64,000 nucleotides of DNA, taken from Coriolopsis trogii (taxonomy: Eukaryota > Basidiomycota > Agaricomycetes > Polyporales > Polyporaceae). The DNA lies in contig JAHYIO010000004.1 of assembly GCA_020543525.1 (NCBI GenBank), positions 1,798,001-1,862,000 of the forward strand, given 5' to 3'. Positions 12,238-23,482 of the stretch are shown here, piece after piece. How positions within the stretch are numbered: the first letter of the stretch is position 1; the number at the start of each line of letters is the position of its first letter. Under the pieces are notes generated by a model. The model searched no databases. It saw nothing but the letters and a program-made list of their open reading frames with translations, and was not told the DNA's origin. The translations under genes were made by a program, and so were the position numbers.

Positions 12238-14967
12238 TCACACGTGCGACGCAAACCCATGTATGACCGCCCACGCGCCCAAAGCCATCGCAAGCAGCAC
12301 CGCGACGCTCGGGTACACGCCCACCGACCGCGCAGCAGCCGAGTTCCCGCTCCCGAAGCTCGTGCTCCCGAACCGCTCCTCCATGCCCTTGTTCCCGTTC
12401 GACGTCGCGAGCACGGCCTCGTCAATCGTCGCCGTGTTCTTCAGCTTCGTGATCGCCGTCGTCGCGAACGTCGCGGTGGTCGACGGCTCCGACTCGGCCA
12501 GCGCCTCCTCGGACATGAAGACGAGCGCGAAGCCGGGCGCGGGCACTTTGACTTGGCACGTGTTCGCAGCTTGGTCGCACTGGATGGTCTCGATGACGAG
12601 CTCGCCCTTGAGCCGGCCGTCGGCTTCGAATTGGCCGCCGAAGGTCTGGACGAGGGGAAACGTGAGCGAGAGCGCGGGGTGTATGCGCGTGCTTGGCTTA
12701 CCTGGTTGCCCCAGGTGATGTTGAACTTGTCGCCTACTGAAGGTGCGACGAGGTATCTGCAGCGCGAATGTCGCGTTGAATGGGAAGAACTTCATATCCA
12801 ACCCGATGTGGTACTCACTTGACCTTGATTTGCGCAGGGGTGGCGTTGGGCAGGCCGCTGTCGCCACCGCCGACGGAGATGGTCACGGTGTAGTCGTTCG
12901 CGCCCGAAGGGTCCGTCATGAAGTTCACGAACGCCAACCGCGCGAGCTTGTCGTTCTCGTAGACAGCGTATCCCGGAGTGAACAGGTTGCCACCGTTCTG
13001 CCAGAGGTCAACGATGCGGGAGTTGTTAGAGGAGCCCAAGGTCTCAGACACAGCGAGGACAGAGTAGAAGATCGGGCCGATTGTCCACTCATTGAAGTGC
13101 GACTGGTTCGTGGGAGGGGCAGTGAAAGGCTACCATCCGTCGCACGTCAGTAACTGTACCGACGACAAGCAAAACAAATTGTCCAAAGCGACCACGTACG
13201 TTGTAGTACACGTTCTGCCCACCGACGTGCAGCAGCGCGTGCGAGAAGTTGCTCGCCGCCATCTCCAAGCCATAGTCCACCGCCCAAAGGGCAGCGCCGA
13301 AGCTCGTACTGATACCTGCGAACCCACCGCACGACGCCGTGTTCGTCTCGAACATGATGAACGGCTTGCCTGCCTGCTGTGCGATCTGTGTCGAGTTCAG
13401 GTACTGCTGGATAGTGTTCACGCCCATGCTGTGATCGAGGAACTTGGCGAATTCCTCTTGAGGTTCCTTAGGTGTACCGAAGCCGGCGTAGAGCTCAGCG
13501 CAGTTGTCGTCGGGATAGCTGAGGTACAGGTCAGCTGCCTTCGGTCGTTTGGGTATATCGCGGGACTCACTGTTCGACTGTCAGGGCAGTGAGTGCGTCG
13601 CTGTATGCGGGGATGAACCCGGTGTCCCAGACCACTGGAAGCCACCTTTCAGTAAGACGGAAGCGGAGGGATGAATTGGCCGCATGATTCACATACTCTC
13701 GGGTGTCCAATCTCCCGTAGCCAAACTTGGGCCAATGAGAATGTCGGTGCGAGGCACCCCCATTGCCTTGAGACCTTCCAGGACTTGTCCAAACTCGCCA
13801 AAGTAGTCGTACGGTCCATATGTCTCGGGCCGGTGCTGATGCCTACACTCCCACCGGATGCGTATTCAGTCGCGTCCATGACAACTGTTAGCGTAGGGCA
13901 ACCACGCTCACCGTGCGTAGAGATCGGGCTCGTTCCCGACCTGCAAGCCGATCAGGTTGTCTCCCAGAATGCGCTCACCCCAGAGAGCAATGTCGAGCGC
14001 GAGGTTTGCACTGTCGTTGAGTGGGACACCAAGGTACCACTTGACGTTGACCAATGACGAGATGTTGTTGAGCAGGTACAAGATCTCGGGCGTGTACAAC
14101 AGTGCAGGGGTTTGTGTCTGGACCCCACACGTCAGCGAAACGCTAGAAGGAGATGCAACATACGGCGACGTACCGGGTTGTTCGTGTCAACTTTCTGCTT
14201 CTCGATCGCCTTTCCATCAGCGAGGCTCATCACCAAACGCGCCGTCTCTTGTGTGTTACCACCGACTCGCACATGGATGCGCCCGGCGCGGCTGGTGACG
14301 AGTGACATGAGGTTGAGAAATGGTGGGTGGATGTACGATCTGTAATGTGTGAGTCCCGTCCTGCGTACTTCATCTCATCTCGCTTACCCATTCAGACCAA
14401 CTGTAGACGTGCAGTAAGACAAGTTCAGCGTTCAGATTCCGTCGAAAGACTAGGGAGAGACCGCAGCTCGACATAGACACCAGAGAAACCACAGCCACAG
14501 TCGGCATCATGCGAACATCAGGCAAACACGAGATGGCGGTCGTCAAATTCGAGCGGTTCCCGGTGCACCGGCTTCCTTGTTACAAGACAAGCCAGGCGAC
14601 CCAGACGGCCGCTCGCACACAACATGAACACGGAACAATGCTACTCACTGACTTGCGTGACGACGGACATTTCCACCGAGAACCCATAGAACGCGCCACT
14701 TTGAGGTATTGACAGCCCATTCATGTTAGCAGCCGCCTCCGGAAGTTGGATCGAGAACGCATTGGGAGGGAGAGGGTCCGGAAGTGGTGGGGGGTCTAGT
14801 ATCCGCGCATTATAGGCTGCCAACGTGGGTGACGGGATAGCAGAAGTTCCTGACGCGGTCCCCGTCCCTGTCGCAATATGCTGCTGTCCTCCCTGTCCAT
14901 ATACGGTGACCGCGCGTACGCCGCTCAAGGTGGCGAAGAGGGTGAAAAGGAGCGTGTGGATGGCCAT
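12238..14967 (-). CDS. GH79 glycosidase 4 (inverted), surface-anchored
   Basis: Fourth GH79 paralogue, on the opposite strand and convergent with gene 3. Ten exons fit, from 14967: 14967-14649, 14400-14388, 14339-14174, 14117-13912, 13842-13697, 13634-13571, 13518-13200, 13129-12819, 12756-12702, 12645-12238 (668 aa). Signal peptide MAIHTLLFTLFATLSGV. VGNEPDLY and MFETNTASCGG carry the two expected catalytic Glu residues. The Pro-Phe-Thr segment is joined to the following exon rather than being a separate micro-exon. Introns not seen in the paralogues split VK/YLVAPS and TPE/VWDTG. The tail is hydrophobic and ends HGFASHV. Protein and intron layout are the most divergent of the four. Confidence 0.9.
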
Positions 14968-15955
14968 GGCCGGAGGCTGAGGAAAGGTGGGGAAAAGGGG
15001 GCGCGTGCGCTGGTTCGACTGGGCATTATGTATGAACCTTGCAGACGGGCCAAGCGAGCTTCAGCAATCTGTATGACGCCTGCCCAGCTCTTGTTCCGAG
15101 GGGCTGCCAAGACTCGCAAGAGGAAGGCGGAGCGAACCGCTGCGCGCGCGCCCTCGGGGATGAACACCATTGGCGGAGCGTCTGGCCCCGATCAAGTCGA
15201 GTAGGGATGGTCGTGACGGCGACGAAAGCGGAAGAATATTCTGAAAGGCCAAGGGCAGACATCCTGGCGCCAAGCGCCCAGTCTTCTCAGGTCGTGTTCT
15301 GCTTGTGCTGGGCTTGTACGGTTGCTGCGGAAATCCTAGGTATGTCTACGTGGTATCCGGCGAGCGATGTCACCGTTTGAAGTGCAGATACATCCTCGCA
15401 GATGCCTGAGACATACGGGATGGGGTGTACGAACCCAAGCGCTCCTCTCAGTACGCACCTATGCTTTTTCGGGCAAATCCCGACCCCTTCGAAAAGATTC
15501 GTCAAATTTGATTGCTATGCTCAAGCGCTCACCCACGATGCATGTTTTACACGCGTTGCTTCTTAGTCTTATGACCTTCTGTACGGCAAGCTCAACAGTA
15601 GAGGAGCTGACTGTTCTGGAGGAGACGACGCACTATGGGCTTCGCCACCGGTGATTTCCCACTGTAAACATCACTTGTGTAACCCAGGATATTCCCTGCA
15701 AACCTCTGAAAATACGAGGTTAGCATTTGGTTTTGTACCCTGAAAAATCAACAGCGAAATGAGACACGCAAAAAAGGACGTTCTGTTACTGCTGATTGTG
15801 GAAAATGCAGGGTCCCACCTTGGTATCAGGTATGCTGGCACACCAATATTGCAACATAGATGACATATTCTATTGAATTGGAACATGGAGCGTATGTGAA
15901 CATATTACAGAAGATGTTGGACATACAACATATAGCTAACAGGTCCATTGGCGCG

Positions 15956-15997
15956 CCAACAATGTAAACTGTCGCACCAACAACGTAAACTGTACCA
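15956..15997. repeat. Tandem duplication, 21 nt x 2
   Basis: Two adjacent 21-nt units both begin CCAACAA and contain GTAAACTGT, differing at a few positions. It lies in the AT-rich gene-free stretch. Confidence 0.8.
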
Positions 15998-17567
15998 GGC
16001 AGGAATGCACCACCTCGTCCTGACCGGTGTCAACGGCTCCCTTCCCTCGTCCTCTTGCACGGTAGCCATGCGCTAACTCCAGGATCTGATGAGCTTACAA
16101 GACAATGACTTACTACATAGTCGCTGCCTGTTGCCACCCTCCAGCCGATTTGCGGCATCAAGACATCGTCCCCCTGCTGGCACTCATCAGTATCTACAAC
16201 CTATCATACCAAGCGTTGTATACGTACCAGTCGCTGCCAGCATGAGGATGTTATGCAAGCGGGGCTAGATACTAGCATGGAGCAAAGCTTGAGATCTACA
16301 GAAGCCAAGTTGCAGCTAGGGGCCAGAAACGGAGAAGAGAGAGCTCAGCCACAAGTTCAGCCTCCCAGATACCAGATAGCGACGAGTTCCCAGGTATCAG
16401 ATAGTCCCAGTCCCAGACGAGCACTGAGCGCAGCCAGAGAAGGTGTCCAGATCCAAACAGGGAGATCTAACAGAATACCACACCGCCCGATAGACTAGTG
16501 ACGACGTCGACAGGCTTGAGCGAGCTGCGAGGAGGACGTCGATGGGCAGAAGGCAACTGCAAATTGCGACTCCAAGTCCATTGAAGCGGAGTCTCAAAGC
16601 TCCGGAAAGAGCCGATGAGGGTGTTGCTGTAGAAATGCAGGGTAAGGGCGCAACCACACGATCACCAGTTCGTATCAAAACAGAGGGTGCTACCGGTGAA
16701 CGGATATTTCTCAAGGTACAACCGCGAGAAACTAAGGGTATTTTGCGCCATAGTGACGACTCCACATTCCGCGGTTCTCATCGTTGGACGGCTCAAGCGA
16801 CGCACCAATTCTATCTTTGCTGTATCCACACTGATTTCGTGCACCCAACGGGGTTATATGTACTGTATCATACTGTGCATCTACCCGACACGAGTATGGC
16901 CAGTCTTGTGGCAGGTGTCTACTTCGCGCGGTCCAGTCGCAGAATCAATAGCGCATATGTCATGCTTGGCGTTGTACTGGATGCAAAAGAAAACTTACCA
17001 CGGGCTCGAATCTCCTTATGCCCCTGATTGACGTGTGCACAGTATCAAGGCCAAACATACTCAAGCTCAAGCTAATCATTGTCTGGTGTAGCAGCGAGGA
17101 CAAGAGCAGCCAAGGCCTCGTCTGAGCCACGTCGTGATGTACAAGGACGAGTAGCCAAGCATACATCTACTGATAGCAGACAGACGTAAAACATGGCTCT
17201 GATTCATCGTCGCAAACGGGCTGCGAGTATAATACGACGCACCTTGCGAGCCGTGACGTTGTACTCAATGTCATTGTTATTGTAGCATGTCCATCATGTC
17301 GACTACAGTATATGGATTGATCTGAAGGACCCAATGTCAGTAGCTGCCTCATGACAATACTGAAAGCAAGCATATGGCTCAGAGGATTACATAAAACATC
17401 GACATATTCACTGTTCGTGTTCGGACAGGGATAACTGAAAGTATTCTCATCCTGAGAGAATGTGAAACGAACACAAATACTCACCTCAATATGTTAGCCT
17501 TCGCCGCACCCCATCCGCCATTACCTATATGGACTTAGTGAACAGATCACAAAGGGTCTATCAACGA

Positions 17568-17587
17568 GGTGGTGGTGGTGGTGGTGG
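17568..17587. repeat. Trinucleotide run (GGT)n
   Basis: Six to seven GGT units in noncoding DNA. Confidence 0.85.
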
Positions 17588-17933
17588 AAGGAGTAGCTCT
17601 TCAACATGCGCGCTAGAAAATGAGCTTATGTGCCCCGCCGGCGCCAAGTATCCAGGCGCCCAACTGAAGCCAACTCTTGTCGTCGTTCGTTCTTCGTCCA
17701 AGTTGTCATGATCGTCCTTGCCGATGGCGGTCGTTGCAGTCCTATTCCATCTATTCAGACACTCTGCCTCTCACAACACTCAAATGACGGCATGTAGAAG
17801 CGTTGAAAGCCCGCTACAGGCGACGCTGATGACGGACTTCTCCCCCTCGTGACTGATATCAACCGCATGGAGGGTCTCCGATAAAGCTGCTTCGAGCGGA
17901 GGTGCGGGACCACGAAGGCCAAGGATTTGCAAC

Positions 17934-17942
17934 TATATATAT
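17934..17942 (+). promoter_or_regulatory. Probable TATA box of the 18025 gene
   Basis: TATATATAT lies about 85 bases before the predicted ATG at 18025. Only its position and sequence support it. Confidence 0.4.
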
Positions 17943-18024
17943 CTGAACGACGGCGGTGCGCATGCGTACGGACGACCATCCGCCACGTCTTCAGCAACCT
18001 GATACTGAGTCGTGAGTTCAAGTC

Positions 18025-20047
18025 ATGGCCTCCTTCTCGCGTGTTGTAGGTCTGGCCTTGTCCCTCGCGTCCATCCTACAAGGAACAGTCGCGGATACGT
18101 GGTGAGTGAACGTGATATCTGGCTTGCTCGCACGACTGCTGAGTGGTACACAGGTGTGGGAAGAACTACATGGCGTCCTCGCCAGTCGTCCCTCCAGGAG
18201 GACAGTTCCCCACACCAGCGATATCCCCCACTCCACTATTGGCCTTCCGCTGTACCCCGGTCATCAAACCGTACCTCCCAGAGGATTCCTCCACGCCCGC
18301 CGGGTTCCTGATCGACACCCCGATCACGTTCTCGCACATCGTTGGTGCAGCACCCATCGACCTCCCGACGCACGGCTTGCCAGGCGTGTTCGAGGTGACG
18401 GTGAAAGTGAACGGCAAGACGCTTGCGAAGGGCCCCGTAGGACTTAACGCGACAAAGATTGAACTACCGTTCTCGCTGAAGGGTCTCAAGCCCCAAACAA
18501 CGCCGTTTGATGTCGAGTGTTCCGCGACGTACAGTGCGCCTGGGGTCAAAGGCGGCCCTCAGAAGTTCACCGCAAAGACTGCATTGTCTTACCTCCCTGA
18601 CCCGCCTGTCGGACGTTCGGTGACGAAGATGGATCTCCGCACTGGCGCACTTCTGGCAAAACCTCCCACTGGGAAGGGAGGGGCGTACGAAACCGTCTTC
18701 CCCGTTGGATTCTACACAAACTTTGGAGGTTACCTCACGTCCAACCTTTCCGTCATAGATGATATTGCCTCTCAGGGCTTCACAGTGGTCAGTGATATTG
18801 AACCTGGATTACAGCAGAATCGGACACATACTCATGCCATCTGTACAGATTCATCCCATTCCGACCTTCGACAACCTCACAGCGCTCGCGGAGGTCATCC
18901 AGCGAATGGAGGAGGTCGGTATCTATCTGATGTACGACATGCGATGGTAAGACTTGCACAGCCTCGTATCGTCCGTTCCTCTAAATATGCGTGCAGGACG
19001 TACATGAACAACACCGCTGTGACCGAGGAGGTGACCCGTGTAATGAACAGTCCCGCCCTACTCCTCTGGTACACTGGGGACGAGCCGGACGGGACGTCGG
19101 ACCCGCTGAACGCGACGACCACGGCTTACGACCTCATCTACTCCCTCGACGGATATCACCCGGTCTCGCTCGTGCTCAATTGCGAAAACTATTACTGGAC
19201 GGAGTACACGGCAGGTACAGATATCGTCATGCAGGACACGTACATGATCGGGATCAACGCGACCTTCTCAACCGTCTGGGTACGTCGTTAATACACTCGT
19301 TGTCTCTCGTAAGATATACTGAGCATGGTTTCAGGGAACTCCATGTACACCTGACTATGGCGATTGCGGATGCGACAACTGCCAGGGCGAGTTCGAGGAT
19401 ATCAGCACCCGCATGGACGAGTTCGCGGAGCGCAGCTTCATCGACGGCTGGGAACGTACAAAAGCTGTGTGGACAGTCCCTCAGGGCTTCGGTGGCGACT
19501 CGTATGTCCACAGGAAGTCTCACAGTCCGCTCCCCTCACCAGTTGATTCTCGCCACCAGGTACTGGAACCGCGTCCCGACCGGCAAGGAGTTCATCGTCC
19601 AGAGCGTCCTCGGCATCAATCACGGCGCACTCGGTACGCGGCTTCAATCTGACCGAACACATGGAACAGGAAGGCTGACTTCACCGTCCGCATACAGGCG
19701 TCGTCTCTTGGAACGCACCCACGTCGGCCGACATCACCTCGTCCGCCGCACTCCTCTCGCGCGCTCTCACGACGCACATGAAGGATTTCATCCTCCACCC
19801 GCACGCGACTTTCACGCACGTCGTCGCGGACCGCGTCGATGTCGGCCTATGGACCGTCGGCGCGCGGACGCTCGTGCTAGCGACGAACCTCAATTACGCG
19901 ACTGCGCACTTTGATTTGCGAAGCGTGGGTGGCCTGGTGCTGAAGACGCTATTTGGGGCGAGGCAGGTGTTGGATAGCGGGGCGAGCTTAGAGGGCCATG
20001 TTGTTACGCTGGAGAGCGTCGGCACTGGGGGCTTCATTCTCGGTTGA
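18025..20047 (+). CDS. Secreted TIM-barrel glycosidase-like protein
   Basis: Seven exons fit: 18025-18101, 18154-18787, 18849-18946, 18997-19279, 19335-19501, 19560-19633, 19698-20047 (560 aa). A signal peptide (MASFSRVVGLALSLAS, cleavage near TVADTW) is followed by a region of about 200 residues reading as beta-sandwich (GVFEVTVKVNGK, then a linker with DPPVGRSV). A barrel-like domain then carries YDMRW, LLLWYTGDEPDG, MQDTYM and VLGINHGALGVVSWN. The acidic pair in TGDEPDG sits where many clan-A glycosidases keep the acid/base Glu. Several Cys cluster in DYGDCGCDNC. I recognise this as a fungal glycoside-hydrolase-superfamily protein without assigning a CAZy family. There is no anchor at the C-terminus. 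Its neighbours (GH79 array, secreted bicupin) also fit an extracellular role. Confidence 0.75.
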
Positions 20048-23000
20048 GCGATGGCTGTGTGCATATTCCCGATGTCCATGATAAAGGTTGAATGCTGTGC
20101 TAAGCTGCTCTTGACCTGTGCTCTGCCTCATACAAAATTCCCGAAGATGTTGGCCACAGGCAAGCCCTACGGGAGAGTGGCAAGCATGGGTGACACGAGG
20201 GAGAGAAGATGTGCGTGTACTATACATGACTTTCAACAAGCCGCGCGGTTACGAGGACGTTTTCACAGGTACGTGCTGCCAAACCTCTATCACCAGTCGC
20301 GTGGATCGCGATCATCCTGTAGAATCTCGTTTGGAGTCACAGCAAGTGGGAACAGCGTCCCCAAAGAATTCGTCGACCCAGCCGACAGAAAACAGTAGGA
20401 CGAGCTGCTACTGTACGCCCCACAAACACCGTGTAAGTCTCCCGGTACCACACCATGACCACGTCTAGGGAATTCGAGCTACTCAACCACTCACAGTTTG
20501 TTTATTGTCAGTGCCTGAACCGGCGACGAAACCTAAGTCGTCCTCATGTTCCAAGCATTCAGCTCGTCGAGAATTTGTAGATCCGCAGCGTTGGTTTCAC
20601 CCACCCTCAGGCTCGTCGTTCGGCCATACGATGTTCATACGCTCAGGCTCACGGACGCAGGAAAGTCTGGCTGCATCGCTGTGAAGAGCATAGACATCTA
20701 CGAGTAGGATGCTCGCGATTATATGAAGACTCTTCAAAAGCTCCTGACGAGGCCCCTGGACAGCCTTGCAGGAAGAGGAAGACTCGCACGAGACGAATCC
20801 AGATTGCAACCGGCCATCGGCACACTCTGCTCCTGACGCTTGGACCTTCATCTTCTTTCGAATGCAATCTACGCCGCCCACTCCGCTAACCTTCCTCCGC
20901 CGAGTTTCCCCTTGCCAGCATCGAATTCTCAGCGGGCCCCGGCACCACTTGCATACTGTGCGGCTCCTCGCTTCTCATGTTGACCTGCCCTGCCCCGGGC
21001 CGCTGTCCAGCAGACACTAGTTCAGCGCCAAGATGTCCAACGCAATAAATGTTGAGATAACTCCACGGAATTCGAAGCTTTCAGTATAAGTGGGTCTTAC
21101 CCGCACTGCATGTATGGAGAGTTGTCGATATATGTGGGTGCACAGGCAGCCTCTGCGTACACGACTTCGGGGCGGATTCATTTTTACGGGGACACCCTGA
21201 CAGATTGCATGTTCTTCATACGATGCATACGATGAGCCCTGTCAACGGCTGCTATAACAATTTACTGATTGACGGACGCAGTTGACGCCACCTCTTGGTT
21301 CTCAATCGTCGTCCTCGCCAAGCAGTCCACGATGAGAACTCGTCCCTCGGCCTCCCACCGCGCAAACGCAGGGGGAGAAGTACTTACGTCGCGTCTGACA
21401 GTAGAAGCAAGGCACTGCCAACAATTAACAAGGGAAGATGTCATCCGGGGAACCTCGAAGCCTGGAATCTGATACACAACGACCTCCCATGGCCAGATTT
21501 TCCCTCGGCTTCGGGGTGGATGTGGGAGAAAATACACGACCGCACGCTCTCTCCACCGCAACGCTTGAGCAGCCCTTCCACCGCGGTTCTGACTCGATCC
21601 TCTACTGGGGTACGCATACAAAGATGCGACGATATATCGTCAATTCGAGGAGAAGGTTACGTGTGATGCCCGAGATGAGCGGCTTGCACAATTGCACATC
21701 GAAGCTGCGCATCTCAGGCCGCCGCCGCCGCCGCGCCGCTCATGCAGCTTCGCAGTGGGCGACCTCTGCGTCCGCAGTCTACACTCCCGACGCGGGACGC
21801 GGGCACCCGCTCCCTTCAACGGGACGTTGACAGACACAGACATCTGCCTCGGCGTACGTGAACGCGTGAATGCGTATGCCACTCAGAGACAGACGTCAGG
21901 GCTGCAGATCCCCCGTCAACTTGCGTCATGTCGACGTTCAGTCCCCCACCTTTGACCCCGACGGGCGTTCCTACGGACGCATGCGCAGCGCATGAGCGGC
22001 GTGTCGTGCAGGGGAACATGCTCATTTCTGCCAGTGTGGAGACGTGTCGATCCACCGGTGTCGCGGCAAGCATGGCCGTACTGTCCGCTCCCTACGATCT
22101 TGCCGTGAGGGGCCCGGAGAAGGGGGGGAAGGAGGAGGGGAGAAGGAAAGAGGATAGAGACAGCTGCTGCCTTACGCCGGTGCGATCCCGTCCCATGCAT
22201 ACAAAGGCGCGACTCACGCCCGACTCCCTCTCGCAGCGCCTCCATGAAGACGTCGAGCGAACGCCTTCCGTGCACCGCAAGGGTGCAGCCCAGCCCGCGA
22301 GCCATTCTGCCCGATAGAATCTCCACAGCGGTGCCAACGGCGAACATGATGCCCGAGTCGATACCATACACGATAGCATGGGTGGCGTCGAGAGCTCAGA
22401 GAGATGCTCCCGCGAACCGTTCCACAGGTAAGACACCGGATGTTTGGACTCCGTGAAGGGGATCTCGAGAGCCTCGGAAAGGTCGTTCCTAGATCCATGC
22501 CTCTGTATGTCGTAGCTCGAAACCCCACAGGCTCAAGAGAGCATCGCGGGTCTATCTCAGATCGAACAAAAATGGTGAGCGATGGCGTGAGCGGGCGTGA
22601 ACGCACAAAATCGATACAGGTTCATAATACTGCTCACCTTTACTGCGCGGACGCAACTTCTCAAACGTTACGCCATCCCGTCGACTGTGAGCTTCATGGA
22701 TTGTCGGTACGTGGGCGTGGGCGAGAAGCTCGCAAGTGGGGGTTCGCCCCGCGCCATGTCCTACGTGTGTGAGTACACCCTAGAATGCCCCTCGGCCAGG
22801 ACCCCAAGGTGCGTGCCGTGCACCAATGCGGCCGCCTTGCCAGCTGGAAAGAAGGATCCAAGTTAGCGAGGTTAGCGTGCACGCAATATCAGATGTAAGC
22901 ACGCAATCGCCCGAACAGGAAACCTTCGTAACCTTTGTACGTATACCTGCCGCTTCTACATACCTGATTCACGGTCCCGACATATCGTGGTGACGGCGCA

Positions 23001-23482
23001 AGCGGAGATCTCGACTAAGACGGCATCTTGCGCGCGTACGCAATAGGAATTCCCTCATGTCATCTAAGCGTATGATGCTCCTGGACAGCTCTAACACTGC
23101 TCACCGAGCCGGTCATCAGCGAGGGAAGAAACGGTGAGAAGACGGTGTGCGCACAAAGGAACGAATGCCCCATTTAGGCAATCCACTTGTCAATTTGTCA
23201 TGGCCATCATTTACAGAGACTGGCATCGCATCATGGGGTTCTTGACAAAGAGCAGCCCGCTTTCTCCACGGACTTATGGCTACATACGCGATCAGTCATC
23301 CAGCAAGTCTCTTCACGACGGAATCCGGCATGCATACGGGGCGAGTCCTGATACCTTTACACTTCTTTTTGCATTTGATGGTACTGCAACAACACAACAG
23401 ATATCCCCCGGGACTAACAACACAAGCAGGAGACGGGACAGAACAAATGATACATCTAACGAGGCCTGGAACCAAGGTGCGT
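20048..23482. other. Gene-poor 3.4-kb region with a possible membrane-protein remnant
   Basis: No intact gene recognised. A GCC run lies at 21718-21735. On the minus strand at about 22200-22400 a stretch reads HAIVYGIDSGIMFAVGTAV followed by GRRSLD, vaguely like the last membrane helices and the N(A/S)R-S-L signature of DUF6534 proteins. No other exons of such a gene were found, so if real it is a relic. The remaining open stretches on both strands look random. Confidence 0.4.
21718..21735. repeat. Trinucleotide run (GCC)n
   Basis: Five to six GCC units in gene-free DNA. Confidence 0.8.

Larger units (their letters stand above)
14968..18024. other. Gene-poor 3-kb region with small repeats
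   Basis: It starts with the GH79-4 promoter. From about 15.4 to 17.5 kb base composition is AT-richer than the surroundings. It contains a 21-nt tandem duplication (15956-15997) and a GGT run (17568-17587). Weak open stretches at 16253-16498 and 16542-17027 (+) read as Ser/Pro/Arg/Lys-rich protein with QIAT recurring in each, but have no domain and no clear splice structure. I cannot tell a poorly conserved gene from chance or transposon debris. Confidence 0.45.
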
